The position numbers were made by a program, and so were the translations under genes. Below, piece by piece: positions 41,722-51,749 of a DNA stretch of 64,000 nt. The stretch spans positions 23,163,115 through 23,227,114 of the forward strand of contig LS997567.1 of the NCBI GenBank assembly GCA_000469685.2, read 5' to 3'. The stretch comes from Haemonchus contortus (Eukaryota > Nematoda > Chromadorea > Rhabditida > Trichostrongylidae). The stretch's first letter is position 1. Each line of letters starts with the position of its first letter. The notes under the pieces were generated by a model. That model saw only the letters and a list, made by a program, of their open reading frames with translations. It searched no databases and was not told where the DNA came from.

Positions 41722-42495
41722 TGTTCACTTTAGTACTGATCACTTCGATCGAATATATTGCCACGTTATACCCACCTGAAGGAACCCGCACATTGTAAAA
41801 TACTTGTCATTAAAGCCAGCTGGCTAATTAAGGTTGAACTTCACCACGAATCAAATTGTATTGCTGCATTTAAGGAGAATCCCTCGTTGGGGTTAATGTG
41901 GATTTGGGCAGCCGCTAGACATTGGGGACTCATCCAATAATCATATTGATGTATCAGTCATATTATTTATATAGCATATCAAAGATTATTTAAAAACTCA
42001 AAGGTTTGGATATACAGTAAGTGCAAGCAGTTATTTAGAGTGGAGAATGATCAAGTATAGCTTTAGTACCCCGCCGTTTTTTGAGTATAAATGAATGGAG
42101 AACAGCATTACAGCAATCAATCAAAGTGAACCATGCTAGTATCTCGAAGATAACCCACTGCGAGACCGCAGCTCTACAAAGGCGGGTGTGTACACCATCG
42201 AACTCAATCTCTTTAATCTAATTACGAACCTAAGGAGCTGGCTCGGGGGTGCCGCAAGAATAACTAGCTGGTATTTTTTGATATTTGGATCGCTTTATAA
42301 GAATTGATGTTAACTCCGTGTAACGCCAAAAAGGTGAACGGCGGGTGGTTACGCGGCTGTTGAACATTGGTTCTCCACATAATATTGTAAATAATTGTCA
42401 TAATAGGCTTAATTTGGTAGATAAGCAGCAAGCAGAAATTTGAGCAACTTTTTTGCTTTTACTTCTCGACTGAACAATCATAAATACAATTATTA

Positions 42496-43806
42496 TCATT
42501 GAGATATGGGTGCACTACGGGTTATGAAGTTGAGAAATCCAAAATTGATTGTTCTATCGTAAAAACGAACAGAATGGCCATTGGGCTTGCTGAATGGATT
42601 ACTGCAATTAGACGAAAGGTGACAGTGAGGTCGCTGCTTATGGTGTTCTGAGGTTCCTTTGCAATTACTCAGTGCATGCTTTGGACTTTGGTGATATGAT
42701 TTGCTGTTGTATGGCTCTTTGGTATACGTTGAGTTTCGTGGAGACGGTTGTATGCGGCGTGAACGAGATCGATGCTCGCATCTAGTTCTTGATGCTTTAG
42801 AGCTTCTTGATCTTCTTTTCGCAAATTTTTCGTTCATGGAATGTTTCTTGGGTGCTTTGACTATATAGCTTTCACTTGATGGACTAAGCTCATTTGCTCC
42901 TGTTATGTCGTTACGCTTTGACAGGGAGGAATTACAGACGGTCATAATTGCCGTCATCTCATAGTATGTTTTAGGTTCGGTGAATTTCTCCCCAATCATC
43001 CCCTTACCGTATAAGGTAGGCCCAAATATTGTCTTTGCAATGTGAAGACCTGAGGGTGTTTTCGCCAGAGAGTCCTGACCCAATATTAATTCATGGTAGT
43101 GGTCTAACCCTATTAAAATGTGAAGGCGTTGTTGTTCCCCTCTGAGCTTTGAGTTTGCCGAGCAAATGTTGTTTTCTTTCAGAAAATTAGTATCTGTTTC
43201 CGTCAGTCTGACGCTGGGGAACCCGCTGGTAAGCACTGGTTTTGTTTGGATCCTTAAGTCGAGTTTGTCTCCAAACGCAGTACCTACTTTTGCAGTCACT
43301 ACGTGGCTTTGAAACCTGTTAGTGTGTCCACCCATGCCAGACATTGTGCAAATTTCGGTCGCAGAAATTGGCAAACCAAATTGCTCTGCGATTCGCTGTT
43401 CAATGACAGTCTTTTGCGCCCCAGAGTCGAAAAGGAAAAGCACCTTTTCGTAGTTCTGCTTCCTATAATTCCACAGGTCTCCTTCAGCAGTCATTAATAC
43501 TAGCTGAGAGTTCGCCTGAATTTGCTGTTTCGCAAGCGAAACAGTGTCTTCTGTTCTCAATTGGGCGCTAGTATTCAAAAATTTCCTAGAATTATTCTGG
43601 TCTCTTTGAACGTTATAATATGTCCCGTTTTGATTACTATGACGCCTAGAGGAAAGTCTACCTCGACTACCACCCTGATGGCTCTCGGTAGGGATATTTT
43701 TCTGCTTTTGCCTTGGTTTGGGTGCCAAAGATGGATTTATTGTTCTACCATATAACTTTTCTTGACGCACAACGATACATGGTGATTTTGACCACATCTC
43801 GTACAA
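42496..43806 (-). CDS. BEL/Pao aspartic protease ORF with basic tail (minus copy)
   Basis: 436 codons, open throughout, overlapping the end of gag by about 70 nt in another frame, so expression would need a frameshift. LFDSGAQKTVIEQRIAEQF holds the DSG triplet (43420-43428), and the domain closes at HILIGLDHYHELI. After residue 300 or so it becomes Ser/Arg-rich (KRRSRSSKASRT, HRSRSRRIQPSPRN) and ends without any polymerase. It is very similar to the plus-strand copy at 36208-37316, including the tail. Confidence 0.85.
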   Translation of the reverse strand: MYEMWSKSPCIVVRQEKLYGRTINPSLAPKPRQKQKNIPTESHQGGSRGRLSSRRHSNQNGTYYNVQRDQNNSRKFLNTSAQLRTEDTVSLAKQQIQANSQLVLMTAEGDLWNYRKQNYEKVLFLFDSGAQKTVIEQRIAEQFGLPISATEICTMSGMGGHTNRFQSHVVTAKVGTAFGDKLDLRIQTKPVLTSGFPSVRLTETDTNFLKENNICSANSKLRGEQQRLHILIGLDHYHELILGQDSLAKTPSGLHIAKTIFGPTLYGKGMIGEKFTEPKTYYEMTAIMTVCNSSLSKRNDITGANELSPSSESYIVKAPKKHSMNEKFAKRRSRSSKASRTRCEHRSRSRRIQPSPRNSTYTKEPYNSKSYHQSPKHALSNCKGTSEHHKQRPHCHLSSNCSNPFSKPNGHSVRFYDRTINFGFLNFITRSAPISQ

Positions 43807-45165
43807 TTGGCTTTATGGCATTCGAAACTGTTGTGGTTGAGTGAGCAGCACTTCCAACACCTATTCTCGTCCGCTATTATTTTTCGGCGATGGCTTTGAT
43901 CCGTAATGGTTCTACATGCAAGCGATAGGTGATTACTCCTATGGCAGAAAATGCACCTATCCTTAATTTGGGGGCGCGAGTTAATTGCCATATTATGCCC
44001 TTTGGTGGAATTATTGCCTATGGCATGACCCATCCTACCCTCAACGTAGTGCTTATCGGCGATCTCGTTCTTCAATTGAGCCATCAATTCTCCCGTTGTG
44101 GTACTATCTTGAGATCGGCCCTGTTTCAGAACAGGCTTTACGATATCCTGAGGAAATTTCGACAATATAGTTTCGCACAATATTGGATCACAGGATTTTC
44201 TTACGTCGTAGCCTGCTGAGATCATTTGGTGGACCAGAACTTGTATTTGGTCAAACGTTGCTAAGCAACTTTCTGCCGAAGTCCCAGCTGACCTAAGATT
44301 TACCAACTTTTTTACTATTTGGGCTCTATTTACGGGAAGGTCACTATAATTACTCTGAAGAGTCTGAAATAGCCAGTTGTAATTTTCTGGCACTAGTCTT
44401 ATCCCCTTTACAGAGTTCTGCGCTTTCCCCATCAAGCTTTCCTTCAACAGTAGAATTTTTTTCCATAACTTCAAGCTCATTACTTTTGTGGACTAATGTT
44501 TCGAAGACTGCCCAGAACTCTGGGAAGTCTCCGGCGTCCCCGTGAAACTTGGGCAGGGACGCTTGAGGTGGTCTTATTGAGCGACAACCTCTTGGCGGGT
44601 TGATGCGCTCAACAGACTGCGTCTCGTCTGGGATACCTACTGAGGGAGCCCTATTTTGGCTGCTAGGGCCTTGCTCTGAACCCTCGTCCGGGTTGATTTG
44701 TGAGCGCTGGTCTTCTCCTCCTGAGGCCAATTCTTGTAGCCTTTGCGCTTTCTGCGTGGTGTACCCTAATTTGACGTCTAATCTGTCCCTCGCGCACTTT
44801 GCTTCGTCAAGGCGCGCAGTCAACATAAAGCCGAGCTCGTTCGCATCAGATAATATAGAGTGAAGCTTTGAATCTTCCTCTATTTGCTCTATTTCGTGCA
44901 TTACCTCCTTCCTATCTGCCTTACTTTTACAAGTTTTGTACTCCTCTCTAATCTCGTTATAGAGTCTTTGGAGTTTTTCTGTGCCTACACTTAATTGCCT
45001 AATGCCACTCTCCAGTAATGCTATTGCAGACCTACATTGCTCGTAGGTCTCCTCATCGATCGATGGGAAATCTACCTTGGCCGTATATTCCCTAGAGCGC
45101 ATGACCAGATTCTTAAGCGTCGTTGCGCTAGAGATGATTTGTCTTCTGTGGAAATGGAGGGACAT
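43737..45165 (-). pseudogene. BEL/Pao gag (minus copy), one frameshift
   Basis: The first frame, 45165-44350 (start MSLHFHRRQ), covers a coiled-coil-like Glu/Lys-rich N-terminus and the LPKFHGDAGDFPEFWAVFE capsid-type motif. The second frame, 44480-43737, continues KGIRLVPENYNW, then three zinc knuckles: CIFCHRSNHLSLAC, CWKCCSLNHNSFEC and CTRCGQNHHVSLC. The switch lies at or near a T7 run (44456-44462), where the plus-strand copy is in one frame, so a one-base indel or sequencing error is likely. Confidence 0.85.
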
Positions 45166-45360
45166 TGTTCCTGTGTTGATTAGATAAACTTTGTGTTATA
45201 CTGTGACTTCAAAATTTATGATAGAACCTCGTTCGATTCTATTTACTATGCAGAACCTCGTTCGATTCTGTTGGATTATCTTTCAAAAGTTGTAGGCCAC
45301 GTTCGACTCTACTTTAACTTCAAAAGTTGTTTTTAAGAGTTGAATATTCGGCTTACTTTA

Positions 45361-45395
45361 GCCGATGCACCAAAAATGTGCGGGTGGTTCAGTGG
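45361..45395 (-). promoter_or_regulatory. Two-part tRNA-Gly primer-binding region
   Basis: On the element strand the classical site TGGTGCATCGGC (45361-45372) is complementary to the last 12 bases of tRNA-Gly(GCC) with its CCA. Ten bases upstream, inside the LTR (45382-45395), lies the complement of GGTGGTTCAGTGGT, bases 6-19 (D-arm region) of the same tRNA, without mismatch. The copy in the 3' LTR is at 41136-41149. The tRNA sequence used is my recollection of the conserved metazoan tRNA-Gly(GCC). Confidence 0.75.
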
Positions 45396-45678
45396 TTATT
45401 TGTAAGGACTCCGGTGATAATGGAGTAAATGTAACACAATAATATATTAAGTGCGGTCGTTCCCGCTATAACAGTACACAATAATGGTAAGCAATAGTTT
45501 ATAAGGCAGGCAACTTACGTCTTGCTTCGACGACTTAAGGAAGAGGAGTGCGGACCCACTTATCTCGGGTCCGCTTGACCCCGCACCATTTAGGGGCGTG
45601 GGTTCTGCTAGGGATTCGTCTCAGACAGTGAGACGAAGATATACATAGTGATGGGGATCGTCGTCATAGACGACGATA
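45376..45678 (-). repeat. 5' LTR of minus-strand BEL/Pao element
   Basis: 303 bp. It includes the ATCGTCGTC-TAT-GACGACGAT palindrome at its outer edge, CGTCTCA/TGAGACG, and the inner tRNA-complementary segment. Confidence 0.88.
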
Positions 45679-45758
45679 ATTGAATGGTGATTTTGAAAAG
45701 CGGTCAAAAAGTGCGCGCATGTGCTGTCGCCACAATTATGACGCACCCTGTATATGTA

Positions 45759-46327
45759 CAGGGGTGCCCAAAAAAAAGAGACACTTTCACTGCTCGGCTT
45801 GTACCACCAATGTAATCAAACTTTATTAAACCCTGACTGAATATTACCACCCGCAAAATCAAGAGCACATTGTACTCGATCACGTAAATCTTCAGTGGCC
45901 TCCCGCACGGACGAAATCGAAAGTTTTTGCCACGCAAATTTGATGTCGTCTGAGGTCGGCGAGATCGGCTCGTCCCCACGACGTCGTAGACCATTGCGGA
46001 GTTGTCGGGGCTACAGGAAGTAGCGGTCTTCCAGATCCTAAGCGACGATGCCCAGAAATCTGTCCGTGAGCGACTCGATTGAGAAAGTTGCGTATCTGCT
46101 TGTTGCCGACCGATATCCCATAAGTCGTCTTGAGCGCGTCCGTAATAGCAGACGGCTTCATATTTTGATGCCGATATAGGAACCACACAGGTTCCTGCTT
46201 CCTTTCATCAAGCAACATTCTTAGTACAATTTACTCAATCACATTCTTCTGCTGCTTCAATCGGTGCGACGTATTCCGCCCTGGATTAGGCCTCATGCAT
46301 GGTGTCTCTTTTTTTTGGGCACCCCTG
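45759..46327 (-). mobile_element. Short Tc1/mariner-like element, copy 2 (569 bp)
   Basis: Inverted ends CAGGGGTGCCC plus an A-run then GAGACAC, TA-flanked, six bases from the end of the preceding mariner. Near-identical to copy 1 at 8911-9480. Confidence 0.87.
45892..46218 (-). CDS. HTH-only transposase fragment ORF in short Tc1-like element
   Basis: 108 codons from [20 protein letters not shown] through the helix-turn-helix [20 protein letters not shown] and an SGHRRLGSGRP hook. The deletion junction then shifts the frame. The catalytic core is absent. If expressed it could bind the element's ends but not cut. Copy 1 has a stop near the start, so conservation of function is unproven. Confidence 0.5.
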   Translation of the reverse strand: MLLDERKQEPVWFLYRHQNMKPSAITDALKTTYGISVGNKQIRNFLNRVAHGQISGHRRLGSGRPLLPVAPTTPQWSTTSWGRADLADLRRHQICVAKTFDFVRAGGH

Positions 46328-46356
46328 TATCTATGTATATATGTATGTATATATGC

Positions 46357-46389
<33 letters not shown>

Positions 46390-46468
46390 TGTATGTATGT
46401 ATGTATGTATATATGTATATATCCTTACTATGTATGTGTATATGTATAAATGTATGTATATATGTATG

Positions 46469-46502
<34 letters not shown>

Positions 46503-46504
46503 TG

Positions 46505-46536
<32 letters not shown>

Positions 46537-46620
46537 TATATGTATATATGTATGTATGTATGTATGTATATATGTATGTATGTATATATGTATATATGTA
46601 TATATGTATATATGTATCCT
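46328..46620. repeat. (TATG)n/(TATATG)n microsatellite
   Basis: Mixed TATG and TATATG units, the continuation of the tract at 40238-40272. Open frames rich in Met-Tyr-Val-Cys are translations of the repeat. Confidence 0.95.
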
Positions 46621-46624
46621 ACTT

Positions 46625-46639
46625 ACTATAAAGCGCTTA

Positions 46640-46673
<34 letters not shown>

Positions 46674-47690
46674 CTGTCTGTCTGTATGTCTGTCACGAAA
46701 TTCCTTAGCTCCTTTAGATCTGCCTGGAGAGACCGGGTCAAGTGTGGGATGGGTGGGCCAGGTGTCGAGAAGTATAAAACACACATCAGCTCGGCGGAGC
46801 CCCGCCCACAGTGGGCGTGGCGTGCTTCGAAATGAGCCCTACTGAGGACCACGATTTCAAATTCAGTAACAAGACGGTTTCAAAACTGGAGTTTAAAGGT
46901 GGCTAGAGGTGTGCATTGGTAAGTTAGATCGAACTGGGGAGACCCACCCCCGATGGGCGGGGCGTTCTCCAGAAATGCAATGCTTTATGAAAACATTTAT
47001 AACTCGGTTCGGAGAAAGCCAACAGAGCAGGAAAAAATTGATATAGGAGAGGTATTGTCGAAGGTATCTACAGCACAAATGACGTCAGCGGAGGCTCGCC
47101 CACAATGGGCGGAGCGTGCCTTGAAGCTCACATCCCTTCTTACATTTATATACGAAAATCCATAATTCAAGTTCCCATGGACCTAGAGAGTTCAAATTTG
47201 GTAGGAGTACAGGCGTCATCGAGGCAACACTTATAGTGTGTAGCAGAACCAGATTCCGCCCACAAGGGGCGGGGTTTGTGCGAAAATTCGTAACTCCTGT
47301 CCCCATGGACCTAGAAAGTTTAAACTTGGTAGGAGTACAGGCGACAGAATGGGAACATCATGGTGGGTGGCAAAACCGAACTCCGCCCACAAGGGGCGGG
47401 GTCTGGGTGAAAATTCATAATTCTGTCTCAGTGTACCTAGAAAGTTCAAACTTGGTAGGAGTACAGACACCGCGACGGGGAAATCTATGGTGATGGTAAA
47501 ACCAGACTCCGCCCACAAGGGGCGGGGTTTGTGCGAAAATTCGTAACTCCTGTCCCCATGGACCTAGAAAGTTCAAATTGGTAGGAGTACAGGCGACAGG
47601 ATGGGAACATCATGGGTGGCAGGACCAGACTCCGCCCGCAGGAGGCGAGGTTTGAGGGGAAACTCATAAATCCGATAAAGGTCTATAATG
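46625..47690 (+). repeat. Composite repeat family R: TATAAAGCGCT leader, (TCTG)n, hairpin minisatellite
   Basis: Leader ACTATAAAGCGCT at about 46624-46636 and (TCTG)n at 46638-46694. Units with CGCCCAC...GTGGGCG-type hairpins follow (near 46802, 46945, 47096, 47256, 47383, 47509, 47632); the last four are spaced 123-127 bp. Spacer text ACCTAGAAAGTTCAAACTTG and GTAGGAGTACAGGCGACAG recurs. Same architecture, inverted, at 16990-17990; units alone at 14230-14600. Confidence 0.8.
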
Positions 47691-47774
47691 ACAATGCGCT
47701 CATGCGGCTCCGTCTCTCATGGCTAGAGCCCCTAGCGCGCGCGAGAGCGTGCGTAGACGCCTGGTATATGTATA

Positions 47775-49043
47775 CAGGGTGCGCCATAAATATGGTAACA
47801 ACTTTTCGGACGTCCGTAATTCCCTTGTTTGGAGGGTTTCTCCAAATCTGCACCTTCCCTTATGTTCACGATATACCTTAGCCGACATATCTACTTTGGT
47901 GCTCTCCATTCGACAGATTTCGAAAAACGGTGGAGCCTCGCAGTCATCCACCAGCCGTTGTGCCTTTGCACGTCTTTGGTGAGTCTTTTTCCGGGATCGC
48001 TGCTCGTTTCAACATTTCCCACATGACAGTCCCTAGAAACGCTATGCGTAGACAGGTCAATGACAAACCTCAAAACGGCCGCCTTGTCTCATATACAGCC
48101 CCTTTTCCGAATAGAATTGCTTGGGTAGGAATACGCTGCGGAACCTGCAGAAAGCGAGAGAAATGACTGCCGATTTGTTTGTGTGCTCTACTCCGATGAC
48201 GAGAGTCTACCCCGAGTAGATACTAATGTATCCAAATGGGATTCCAAAGCCTTATGAGCTTCTCGATGAGAAGAAGTTGGTGAAAAAAAACAAATTCCGT
48301 GCGCTGCTTGCTGGCAGCACGCGCTTCCACAAACCTTTTTTCGACTAAAGGGTGTTCGGCGTGGAAGAAATGTTGAGACCCCAAAGTATGCAGATATTTC
48401 ACATTGCGAGTGCTGAAGCCGCTGAAAAGAGTCAGATCGCCTCTCGTAGCCGTTCTCCCTATTTTACGATGTTTTTGCTAGAATCTCTACCACCACATCG
48501 ATATCGCAAATTTTTGGTCGAGAAAAGTACAAAACTTAACCAGACCTCGTTGAGAAGGGTTTTCCTGATAGGATGCAGCTGAGGGCCAAAGATTTTCGGA
48601 GGGGTACGATTTAAAAACTACGACGCACTTGCTCATGAATGGGAAAATATTAAGACTGGCGCTGAGAAAATGTTCGCGACTCCATCCCAGCTTGCAATCC
48701 TCCTACAAATTTTCTGGACCACAGTGAGATGGATCGCTAGGTATAGTCTATACTGGAGAAGGAAGCCTGCGCCTCAGAATGCACTACTGTTGCTGCTCAT
48801 AAGGGATCACTGAAAAAAGCCTGAGCTGGACTTCCTCAAGAAGCTCTGCGTGCCACCGCTGATGAAGAGCCGAAGCGTTCTCGAGCTATAACTAGTACAG
48901 AAGGACGGTTATATAGGATGACCGTGTGTTCGTTTTGTAGATGCGATGCTTATTATATAGTTCACAGAGCTTCATCATGTATCAATATGAACTGTGGTTT
49001 CTGTAGCCCAACACTCCTGTTACCATAATTATGGCGCACCCTG
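47775..49043 (+). mobile_element. Mariner-like element (1.27 kb) with decayed transposase
   Basis: Ends CAGGGTGCGCCATAAATATG and inverted CAGGGTGCGCCATAATTATG with TA at 47773-47774 and 49044-49045. Full-size for the group. The right end directly abuts the (TATATG)n/(TATG)n tract. Confidence 0.88.
47930..48900 (+). pseudogene. Transposase pseudogene of the 47.8-49.0 kb mariner
   Basis: The N-terminal frame 47930-48166 has the helix-turn-helix GESFSGIAARFNISHMTV. Further on, LLDEKKLVKKNKFRALLAG (about 48258-48315) and KPFFD-stop-RVFGVE mark the region around the first catalytic Asp (normally FxDEKxF). Later frames are increasingly degraded. Multiple stops; inactive. Confidence 0.7.
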
Positions 49044-49113
49044 TATATGTATATATGTATATATGTATATATGTATATATGTATATATGTATATATATAT
49101 GTATGTATGTATG

Positions 49114-49145
<32 letters not shown>

Positions 49146-50165
49146 TGTATGTATGTTGTATGTATGTATGTATGTATGGTATGTATGTATGTATGTATGT
49201 ATGTATGTATGTATGTATGTATGTATGTATGTATGTATGTATGTATGTATGTATGTATGTATGTATGTATGTATGTATGTATGTATGTATGTATGTATGT
49301 ATGTATGTATGTATGTATGTATGTATGTATGTATGTATGTATGTATGTATGTATGTATGTATGTATGTATGTATGTATGTATGTATGTATGTATGTATGT
49401 ATGTATGTATGTATGTATGTATGTATGTATGTATGTATGTATGTATGTATGTATGTATGTATGTATGTATGTATGTATGTATGTATGTATGTATGTATGT
49501 ATGTATGTATGTATGTATGTATGTATGTATGTATGTATGTATGTATGTATGTATGTATGTATGTATGTATGTATGTATGTATGTATGTATGTATGTATGT
49601 ATGTATGTATGTATGTATGTATGTATGTATGTATGTATGTATGTATGTATGTATGTATGTATGTATGTATGTATGTATGTATGTATGTATGTATGTATGT
49701 ATGTATGTATGTATGTATGTATGTATGTATGTATGTATGTATGTATGTATGTATGTATGTATGTATGTATGTATGTATGTATGTATGTATGTATGTATGT
49801 ATGTATGTATGTATGTATGTATGTATGTATGTATGTATGTATGTATGTATGTATGTATGTATGTATGTATGTATGTATGTATGTATGTATGTATGTATGT
49901 ATGTATGTATGTATGTATGTATGTATGTATGTATGTATGTATGTATGTATGTATGTATGTATGTATGTATGTATGTATGTATGTATGTATGTATGTATGT
50001 ATGTATGTATGTATGTATGTATGTATGTATGTATGTATGTATGTATGTATGTATGTATGTATGTATGTATGTATGTATGTATGTATGTATGTATGTATGT
50101 ATGTATGTATGTATGTATGTATGTATGTATGTATGTATGTATGTATGTATGTATGTATGTATGTA
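49044..50165. repeat. (TATG)n array A
   Basis: About 1.1 kb. The first 150 bp mix TATATG and single-base slips; from about 49180 the tetranucleotide is uninterrupted as far as I can see. Confidence 0.97.
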
Positions 50166-51749
50166 CAGTACCGTTCAAAAAGAAATCACCTTGAACCTTT
50201 TCTGCCATAACTCGTCTTGAACTCAATCGTTTTACCCGGTTTTTTGACAGTACACTTATCAAACATTACCGACTCTCCTGCTATGCAGAATTGGCGCTAG
50301 CTCACTTCCGGCCAAGTGAGTGAATTTTTTTCATAAAACTTGCGAAAGGAGCATGTTGTCTAGGTAAGATTCATTATGTTTTTCGAGTCTAGAAATATTG
50401 GTGATCCTTCTATTCTGTCAGCTAATCGCTCCCAGTGAAGAAACAAAAGTCTGGCTGTCGCTTTCTGAGCTTGGAGCAGCTCTCCGCCATTGCCAGGGGC
50501 AGTAAGCAGGAACTGACCCATGTTCAACATCCAAGGCTGTTTGCTGTACCAATGTCTACGATTACGAAGGCTATCAAAGGTATTGAGTCTCTCATAGACC
50601 CAATCAAGCGAGCCAGCTCGGGAAGGTTACGGGTTGCCGCTTCTGAGGACGATAGAAAGATCATTTGTGCATCGGCTCAAGATCCCAGACGAGCATCTTT
50701 CCGATATAATGGCCGAAAATATCGACGACGGCGACGTCGCTACCATCTAAGGTACCATCAATAGACGCCTATGGGTTGCTGAAATGTATGGAGGAAGTCT
50801 TGTCAGAAGGTATCTCTATCTCTGAAAAAACAGACGAGCTCGACTTCAATGGGCGCGTTAGCACCTTCACTGGATCTTCGATCAATGATGCGAAGTCATC
50901 TAAAGCGACTAGTCAAAGATTGTTTTTGCTTGGTTCACTCGAGTTTTTGTCCGTAGACGACCTTTTAAAACAAACTTCCGACCGCAAGTACCATTTGACA
51001 ACTGTCAGGTATGGTGCCGGCTCAGTATTGGTTTGGGGATGGTCTCCGAGGTCTAAGCATGGGGTCCATGCACGCATATTCTCACCTCTGCGGCCTAGCA
51101 GATGTACGTAGACATTTTGGAAAAAATTCACGCTACCTTTCTAAACGTCGTGTGCACGGAAGAAAAATTTAATTCCAGTGAGATAACGACCCCAGACACA
51201 GATCTAGAAGGGGCGCGCGAGTGGTTGACTCATCGGGAAATTCGATGCCTTGACTCACCTAGCCAGTCCCCTGACCTGAACATTAGTGGACCTTCTTGGT
51301 AAGAACTCAAGAAAAGGATAGCCGATAAAACAGTCACAAATGCTGCTCAGAAATTTGGCCTATTTGAAGAGGAATGGAAGGGAATCGATGAGTGCCTGAT
51401 CGACAAGTTGGTCGAACCAATGCCCCGCAGATACCAAGCCATCATCGATGCCAACGGCTTCACTACAAAGTATAAGACTAGTAGTTAATTAGGTTTTAAT
51501 CTCATGATGATAGCATTCAAGTCAAGTGATTTATATTAAATCAATGAAACTGATGTTATTTTGTCCTGTTCAGAAAAAATGTGAAAAGTGGCCTTTTGAA
51601 CGAAATAAAAAGGCGTTTCGTGACTTCTGTGATGGATACATTGAATATCATAACTGTTGACAACATACCAAAAAATCAGTCAAAAACATTGAGTTTGAGA
51701 TGAGTTATGGCAAAAAAGGTTGAAGGTGATTTCTTTTTGAACGGTACTG
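50166..51749 (+). mobile_element. Dead Tc1-like element, copy 1 (1584 bp)
   Basis: Ends CAGTACCGTTCAAAAAGAAA, TA-flanked, with inverted terminal similarity reaching roughly 95 bp. The plus-strand transposase remnant has an N-terminal HTH (FLSLEQLSAIARGSKQEL). The first-acid box is recognisable as SD-SK, with stops replacing Trp and Glu just around it (about 50900-50915). A DNDPRH second-acid box follows a stop (about 51180). SPSQSPDLN follows with the Pro-Ile-Glu of the third box lost. The tail (LVEPMPRRYQAIIDANGFTT, KYK) is well kept. Compared with copies 2-4 it has about eight single-base indels between 50695 and 51170. Confidence 0.9.

Larger units (their letters stand above)
41130..45678 (-). 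mobile_element. Non-autonomous BEL/Pao element with two LTRs (minus strand)
   Basis: LTRs 45376-45678 (5') and 41130-41431 (3') are almost identical, and the 5-bp duplication ATTGA lies at 41125-41129 and 45679-45683. In element order: LTR, tRNA-Gly primer site, gag, protease with basic tail, about 0.8 kb of non-coding DNA, a short secretory-type frame, LTR. No reverse transcriptase, RNase H or integrase motif was found in about 4.5 kb. High LTR identity suggests a fairly recent insertion, which would need enzymes from a complete relative. Confidence 0.88.
40273..45750 (-). mobile_element. Mariner-like element split by a BEL/Pao insertion
   Basis: Ends CAGGGTGCGTCAAAATTATA and inverted CAGGGTGCGTCATAATTGTG, with TA at 40271-40272 and 45751-45752. 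Removing the BEL element (41130-45678 plus one ATTGA) leaves about 0.93 kb, an internally deleted mariner with transposase on the minus strand. Confidence 0.85.

Noticed and set aside
46780..47690. CRISPR-like array (regular repeats of about 125 bp)
   Set aside because: Repeats are long and diverge gradually with no unique spacers, and the genome is eukaryotic; it is a minisatellite.
48982..50262. Long open frames of Met-Tyr-Val-Cys or Ile-His-Thr-Tyr repeats on both strands through all (TATG)n arrays
   Set aside because: They are stop-free translations of a tetranucleotide repeat with no flanking gene structure.
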